Source: Krasilnikovozyma curviuscula
Taxonomy: Eukaryota > Basidiomycota > Tremellomycetes > Cystofilobasidiales > Mrakiaceae
Direction: 5' to 3'
Assembly: GCA_014825775.1 (NCBI GenBank)
Contig: MVAQ01000269.1
Span: forward strand, 1-26,443
Length of the DNA: 26,443 nucleotides
Below are positions 20,129 to 26,443 of this stretch, in pieces (the first letter of the stretch is position 1; each line of letters opens with the position of its first letter). Under the pieces are notes generated by a model that searched no databases, had not been told where the DNA came from, and was given only the letters and a program-made list of their open reading frames with translations. A program made the translations under genes and the position numbers.

Positions 20129-20307
20129 CCAAACCTGTCAATTATCTTGGCCCTATCTTCTCCTTTGATATCTCTGTACTGAAGTAAATTCCTGAATCCG
20201 AGCGCAACCAACGAAGAAACAACGGCGAGATACAAAATAGCACAGATAAACAAAGTTTCGTTCATAGTGCGCCAACCTCTCCTCCTTCCCAAACAGGAGA
20301 CGTACAT
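20107..20307 (-). other. 66-codon open frame overlapping the GLE1 start (possible uORF)
   Basis: The ATG at 20307 overlaps the stop of the upstream gene as TGATG, and the frame runs through the GLE1 start codon out of frame. It contains a hydrophobic stretch (FICAILYLAVVSSLVALGF). No family is recognised. It is either chance or an upstream reading frame in the GLE1 leader. Confidence 0.2.
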
Positions 20308-21779
20308 CAGCCCACTGATCTAGACCTTCCAGCAATAACCTGCCTCATTTGCGCGTTCTCTGCCCTCAGTGCCTTCACTTCTTCTTCTAGCCTCTTCTTC
20401 TCTCTAATTGCATGAGCCGATTCGCTCCATATTGACGGCCACGCTGCGTTCTTGGGGAGGTGAAGTTCTGAGATGAGAGTTTCCTTCCACTCTTTCTCCT
20501 TGGCTTTATTTTCTAGCGAGGAGAGCTTGGGGTCTTTGAGAACTTTACCGTGCTTTCCTCCTGCGAAGGAACGAACGCCATCATAAGTCGAATTATTCAA
20601 GCATCTGAAACGGGAGTAGTAGAGTTACTCACTTCGAGCTGTTGATTGGTTCGTTATAGGCGAGCTGGCGGAACGCGAACGACGTATAGTCGGCTTCACG
20701 ACAGGGGATTCATCATCACGACCTTCTCCAGCTGATACATCAAAAGCCGCCTTGTCAACGCAATGATAAACCAAAGTAAAGGCGACTGTGCTCACTGAAC
20801 GGTCCTGTATCCGATAACGCTGATGAGTTGACATAGGCTCCAAAGTTGACAAACGCATCGTCCTTGGCTCTGGGGGAGGCACTAAATTAGGCGCATTCGC
20901 ATATCCTACCGAATGAAATATTAAAGACATACTCGTTCAACGATGACATTATTGAAGAAGATTCTGCAGGTGTGTCAGGTAACGAAGGAAGTGAAGAAAA
21001 GTCTTTGGACATGCTGCTATCGAAATCTGTCTGATGTTGCCCAGGGACATGAGATGAGAAGTTGAAGAGGGGTTGTAATTGACCATCAGGGTTGTTCATT
21101 GTTGTTCCAAACAGAAACTCCTCGCTATGTGTATGATGACGGCTTTGGGGTAGAAAGGTGAAAGTGTGAGAATGTCAAGGGCCCGGGCACAAGTGAAGGG
21201 TTGAGGTCTCTGAGAACTTACTGCGGTAGAAAAGCTTCACTGTAGCTGTGAACAAACAATCGAGTAGCCCTGCATCAGTATGGTAGCACATCATTCGACC
21301 TCAACCTAGAATTCAAACGCACTTTGGAAAGCTGGGGAAACTAAAGGTTCATCCAAAATGGAATCGTGAACATCGCCTTCCTCTTCCCCGAAGATAACCA
21401 TAATTGACTCACCTGCTAGCTCTGTAGTCCCTCCTACTGGGCCCAGGGAAGTCATCGTATTCACTGTTTAAAAAACGAGAAGGAAAGGCGAGGGAGAGGA
21501 ACGTCAGCGATTGTCGGCTGGGAAGACACCCAACTCCCAATTCAACCACTTTCAGTTCAGCTGAAATAGAAAGGCTTTACTTGTTATCAAAGAACCCAAT
21601 CACATCGTCCGCTTCATACGACCTGTAACACACACACCAGCGGCAGAGTAGACAGTTGGGTCAGCTCAAGGGCAAGAGGGGTCGACAGAGCTCAAGCTCA
21701 TTTCAGAGCTAGGCAGGAACAACCAGCTGGAAGGGACTGCTAACCTGTTCTTCAGCCTGGACGATGAGCCACTCGCCAT
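20307..21779 (-). CDS. Unrecognised Ser-rich protein with C-terminal coiled coil
   Basis: Eight exons inferred from frame and splice signals: 21779..21745, 21622..21581, 21463..21413, 21245..21222, 21142..20933, 20881..20796, 20731..20633 and 20560..20307. They give 266 residues. I do not recognise the family. Residues 1-40 are polar with an acidic/aromatic stretch (YEADDVIGFFDNNEYDDF). The middle is Ser/Pro/Asp-rich and probably disordered, with an RRSRSAS basic patch. The last 85 residues are charged and helical, with a WPSIW segment and an EKKRLEEEVKALRAENAQMRQVI heptad pattern like a short coiled coil or zipper. No basic DNA-binding region of bZIP type precedes it. An extra 18-nt exon near 21319-21336 would also fit the frame. 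Exons 4 and 6-8 have the weakest support. The C-terminal exon is the surest part. Confidence 0.55.
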
Positions 21780-22195
21780 GGCTGTTCACCAAGCACCAAA
21801 GTTGTATGATCTCCAACTGAGATTTGAACAAGATATGGATGGGGCGTAGTTGAGCGGAGAACTAGTGCGACGTCGCTGCGAAGATGATGATCCCTACAAT
21901 TGGGTCGGGTAGACTGAAGGATGGATAGTCAGCTTTTAATATAAACATTTGATTCTCTATTATTAGCAAGGTTTTGCAGGCAAACTTGGCTCGAGAGATG
22001 AAGGACGCAGTAAGCGCAGTATTTTTATAGTTCTTGTAACAGGGTATCAAAGAGAGATAGATCCAATGCAAAACAATAGGAATGAAAGTTGGGTATCATT
22101 TCATTTTAGAAGGAATCAAGCAAAAGGGAAATCAAAGGAGAAAGTTTCAGCGATTTGCGAAAGACGCAGATACTAATTTTTGAGGAAAATAGAAA
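21780..22195. promoter_or_regulatory. Intergenic: coiled-coil gene promoter and BEM3-like 3' UTR
   Basis: About 415 nt between two leftward genes. The right half is AT-rich, as expected for a 3' UTR. No gene or clear element was seen. Confidence 0.5.
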
Positions 22196-25100
22196 TCAAG
22201 AGACAAATGCAGGAGAAATGTTGAGAGGATTCTGTTGCTGATATTGTTCTTGTGACATGTATTGGTTGTGGCCTTGGGGGTGAGGCGAAGCTGGTAAACC
22301 GCTCGAGGCTACCATGAAAAGGAAGAGAGGTTATTGTCAATTACATCGTCCAGTTAGCTTTTAATGGAAGGACCGAATGAGCTTACATCGCACAGATGGA
22401 ACTCCATCAGGGCCGAAAACATTTGGCGGGTTGACTAACACGTCTTGGGGGTCTTCGTCCTCCTCCATCCCATCCAGGATCTCCGCATCTGGGTTGAATA
22501 CCTGTTCAGATCGAGTCAGCAGTTCTGATAGAACTCCTGCAGGGATACCAAGAGTTGGAGAAAAGACGATTCCAACCTAGAAGTACGCAAACAGGGTAAG
22601 CAACTCCTTTAGAATTGGGGTTAGGGTAAAACAAAACAGATGCTCACATTTCTCAGCGTCATTTTGTTGAGGTCAGAATTGTTGACAATCAAGATTAGAT
22701 GAGCTGTCAACGCTTTCAAGAGACAGAAGTTGGCATCTGGTAGCTGTTGGACGAGATGGCGGAGTCGGCGCAGACGATCAACTGAATCCTCGACGTCTAC
22801 AGAGCAAGCAGTAGGTTAGAATATCTCAATCATGTATCAACACCACACAAAAAAAAACTTACTCATCAGAGAAAGGAATTCCAAATGAAGCTCTCGTGTT
22901 AAGATGCTGGTGGTCAACTCTCTGAAGAAGCTCTATAAACGTGAAAAGAATCGACACGTCAGATTCACCACATGAAATCGTAGGTGTACTTTACCTACCT
23001 TGAGAAGCCCAGCAACTGTAGTTGAAGAAGGAAGAAGTCAGATGGACGGTCACGATTGCATATCGTAAGCAATGACACTTACTAGCATGAACGTCGACGC
23101 CATCGTTCTCTGCCAAGATGTTCACATCGCCCTCTACAAGAAAGCCGAATGGTCGGCCACTTTGTGCTTCGGTTATTTGGAAATGGAGGACGAGACTTAC
23201 CATTATTGAATCGATCTCGAAGTGCCTTAATGACTGCCGAACTGCCGCTCAACCTGTATATGCCCTCTTCTTCTTCAGCATGGAGTGCCTCGAGGCTGGA
23301 GAGAATGGCATGAGAGCTCTTAGTCAATACTCGTTTGAGACAAGAGGAATGAAGAGTACTGACTACTCGATACATCTGTAAACGACAGCGGGGAGATCTT
23401 TGATCTTCGCGACAGCTAAGCTTTCCACCAAAGACACGCTGAAGACCGGTCTCGTCTGAGGTGCGGCATCTGCGTGATGGTTATTACCCCCACCTCCCAT
23501 CTTCAAGAAGCCAAATCGACCCCCACTACGATCTGAGCCGCCACTCTTCTCCTTGGACTTCTTGTCGTCGTCTTTGGCACCGAACTTGAACCCAGCGGGA
23601 ATGGGCACACCCCCCGTCGGACCACTGATCTGGACACCGCCGTTCTTATCGGGAGACAAAGCTCTCTCACGTTCGAGCTGGGGTCCAGGCGGCTGGTTTC
23701 GTTTTGGTGGGATCATGCTGTGCCTATTTTGATTTCGTTGCGGCGGTTGATTGAACTCTGCTCCGAGTCCGAGTCCTGTAGAGACAGATGCTGAGGATGT
23801 AAGCAATGATGATGTAGGTGGTGCTCGAAGAGGAGAAGAAGGACGTTGAATCTCCGCGAATGGTCTTGTAGGAAGTTGCTGGACTTCAAATTGGTCATTA
23901 GGTGGTGGTTGAATAGAAGACGAAGCAGATGCAGGCATATCAGGTGCTGGTGCCATTGCTGGATACGTGAAACTTGGAAGAGTCTGGTACGATGGTGAAG
24001 GTGATGTAGTTGACGCGTATAACTGTTGTTGTTGAGCGCGTGAGATGTGATCGCTGCTTGATCCAGAACGAGACGAGAAGAATGGTGGTCGGACTTGATG
24101 GTCTCCATTGGAGGAAATCGAAGGCCGTCGCTTTTCATCCACTGATGCAGTGCTGGGAATGCTCTCGATTGAAGCAACGTGCTTATGACGCTGACGTTGG
24201 AGAACCTCGTCATCTGGGATGTTGCCTTGGACGTATGACACCAGCATCTCGACCCATTCGTCTCTCTCTTCGTCGCTTTCCGCGCAGAGAATATGCCGAG
24301 TTGGTTTCATGTTGGATGGGGTCTTGGCCTCAATGATCAAGAATGCGTGTCGGTAGGAATCGTCGGACTGTTCACCTGTGCGATTGTGTTGACGACCAAT
24401 TTGAGCGCCAATCATTGGTATCGAAGCGATGAGAGCACCACCCTGCTGTAAATGGGCGTACCAGAGTGGCGTCAGTAATAAAGACAGTTTAGAGATTTTT
24501 GAGAAGTAAGAGATATTGACTCACGTTTTCAAAGTAGCTCAACTCTGCTCGCCCCAGATAACCCAACACGAACCACCTCCTCTTCCACCCTCCCCAACTC
24601 TTCCCTCTCTTCGATAACCACCCTTCTTTACCCGGTCGACCAGAAGCGGCTTCTTTGGACCCGACAAAGCCTCTTCCTAGCCAATCGCACAGCTCGCCTT
24701 TGTCCACACCGGAATACAACACGCTCTGGAGATAGGTTTCGAGAGAAGACCGTCTGAGCTCAACCTTGGATGGCGTGAAGTCCTCTTTCCAGCCCTTGAG
24801 GTCGAATGGCAATGACGGCATCCCTTTCTCTTTGGCCTCTTTCTTTGAACCCAATTGCTTCCTCAGTGCCGCATCGAGGTTGACAAAGTCGACAAACGTC
24901 TTGGAGAGAATCCATAGATTAGGTTGGGGTGATTCGGGACATGATGCAACTGAGACTTGGATGATGAATTTGAGTGTCTCTTTTGTGGAAGAACTTGATG
25001 ATGAGCCGGAGGAGGAAGCAGGTGCGGACGAGGTGGTCGGAGATGCTGTTGTTGTACAATGAGTGATGATGACAGTTGCATAAGGCACGAGGGTAAGGGT

Positions 25101-26443
25101 GAGGACTGGTGGTTGTTGAGGCTGCCGTTGTTGAGGTCGAAGAGGTGAGACAATACCCATCATCGATGATGATTTCCCGTTGTTGTAAATTGAGCCAGCA
25201 CTGGGAGGAGGCGACTCGAGCTTCTTCGCTCTGGGAGTCTCCGCATCGACAAAGGAGACAGGCCCCGATTCCTCCTCGTCGTCATCCTCAAGCTCCTCTT
25301 GACTGGAACTGTCGTCTCGTGAGCGCATCAACAACGCGTGTCGTTGCTGGCGTTGAAGCTCGCCCTCGCCGCTCAAGAAGCCACCTTCTGCCGGCGTCGG
25401 GGACTCAGTAAGCTCGTTCAACGGCGACTTGGCATGTTTATCCAGGAGCTCTGTGGATGGTCCAGATGACCTGGGTGACACATAGAACGGCGAAACTGGT
25501 GCAACTTGAGGAAGAAGCATCTGGGGGGTTTGAGGCCCTGGTCCTGGCGTCAGAGCTGGCGAGCCCATCTTCGGCGTTCCAGGAGCAGATCGGGAGCCAA
25601 CGTCCTGAAGCGGCCTGACTGGGGATGCACCGATGATGACGGTTTCGGGTGGTGGTGGTTGTTGCTGTTGGACAGTGGTTTGTTGTGAGGGACGGCGTGG
25701 AGACAGAGGCGCGGTCGGTTCGGCGAAGTTGTAGTTGATGTTCGGGGGCAGCTGAGCAGAGGGTTGAAGGGTTGGCTCTTCCTCCGTAGGCCCTTCGGCT
25801 GGTGGTTTCTCAAACGTGTTGATATCGGCTGTATGTGGCGATATGTTGTTGGTTTCGTCTTCGGGCCCAGCTGAATGGCCGCGCGAAGACGCGAAGGAGA
25901 GCAGGACGTCGTGCGACTGGGAAATGCCTGCGTTCGCTGGGGGTGGTGGGGGTGGAATCATTGGAGAGCTGAACTGGGATGACGACGGTGTGGACACGGA
26001 CTCGCTTCTGGAAGGAGTGAGGGAGGTATATGTGCCATCGGTGGCGGTGGTGGAAAGAATCACGTCGTCTGCGCTCCATTTACGGTCGAAGATGGGCGTC
26101 GAGGGAGAGGGTGTGGTATCTGATGCACGAGATGTTGGGACTGAGGTTGAGATAGTCGGAGCCAGCAGCCTCGAGTTGGTGTTGCTGGTGCCGCTGCTGC
26201 TGTTGGATAGGCTCCGTTGAGAGGGCTGGAGGCTGAAGGAGGTGGGGCCGTCGAAGCTACCAGCTGCCGACCCCAAGTTTATTGCTGAAGCACTACCTGA
26301 CATTCCTCTTTGTCCATTCAAGCGAGAGGAAGAGGATGACAGCAGGCGGTCTCGCTCACTTCGAAGGCGATCGTTGTCAGTTTTTAAGTTCAACGTCGAA
26401 GCTCGTTGACTGTACACCATCTTCCACAGGCCAGCTGTTAGAC
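22196..26443 (-). CDS. BEM3: BEM3-like PX-PH-RhoGAP protein (5' end off the right edge)
   Basis: Nine exons in the window: about 26443..24525 (partial), 24445..23364, 23295..23201, 23133..23083, 23015..22999, 22932..22863, 22796..22648, 22576..22387 and 22308..22196, all in frame. The frame is open above the ATG at 26420 and reads LWKMVYSQRA, like the coiled-coil start of Bem3 proteins, so the true start is upstream. CTAACAG near 26440 may be an acceptor. After a long Ser/Pro-rich stretch come a PX domain (FIIQVSVAS...LPFDLKGW...LETYLQSVL), a PH domain split by an intron (KEGWLSKRGKSWGGWKRRWFVL...HILCAESDEERDEWV) and, in the last six exons, a RhoGAP domain. The arginine finger is in EEGIYRLSGSS, and the LNKMTLRN and GIVFSPTL motifs are present. 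Bem3 turns off Cdc42/Rho1 and binds phosphoinositides at growth sites. Confidence 0.9.

Noticed and set aside
25816..26220. 134-codon plus-strand frame opposite the BEM3-like gene
   Set aside because: Antisense shadow of a low-complexity Ser/Pro-rich exon. Its composition is explained by the coding strand.
1..26443. Mobile elements, CRISPR arrays, tRNA or rRNA genes
   Set aside because: I looked on both strands and saw no array of spaced repeats, no transposase or reverse transcriptase frames, no terminal repeats and no cloverleaf with a usable anticodon stem. A tRNAscan or Rfam run would be more sensitive than reading by eye.

Overview
The window looks like nuclear DNA from a basidiomycete yeast of the Cryptococcus/Kwoniella (Tremellales) type. 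Genes are packed closely on both strands and cut by many short introns, mostly 50-130 nt, with GTNNGT donors and CTNAC/TTGAC-like branch sites. All families are eukaryotic, several are fungal in flavour, and the proteins carry long Ser/Pro/Gln-rich disordered stretches. No bacterial operon, CRISPR array, transposon, rRNA or tRNA was seen. Every gene model was spliced by hand from reading frame, splice signals and family similarity. None has been checked against RNA.

Layout, left to right. On the minus strand: a UTP5/WDR43-like propeller protein running off the left edge (1-1500); an endophilin-like BAR-SH3 protein (1902-4303); and a ten-exon gene for a 207-residue protein made of two SUMO-like domains, each ending in a diglycine (4812-6186). 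A 1.7 kb divergent intergenic region follows, with a cluster of stress-element-like pentamers and a perfect inverted repeat. On the plus strand: dihydroxyacetone kinase (7875-10476) and a 1025-residue forkhead transcription factor (12169-15392) with a probable spliced 5' leader. On the minus strand again: adenosine kinase with a 6-nt microexon (16079-17826), the mRNA-export factor GLE1 (18118-20128), an unrecognised coiled-coil protein (20307-21779), and a BEM3-like PX-PH-RhoGAP protein running off the right edge (22196-26443).

The genes do not form one pathway. They cover ribosome biogenesis, endocytic membrane curvature, ubiquitin-like signalling, glycerol/dihydroxyacetone metabolism, transcription, purine salvage, mRNA export and Cdc42/Rho polarity. 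This looks like ordinary core genome with tight spacing. The best candidate for something undescribed is the compact tandem SUMO-like protein. Next come the in-frame partial duplication in the UTP5-like gene at the left edge and the unrecognised coiled-coil gene.
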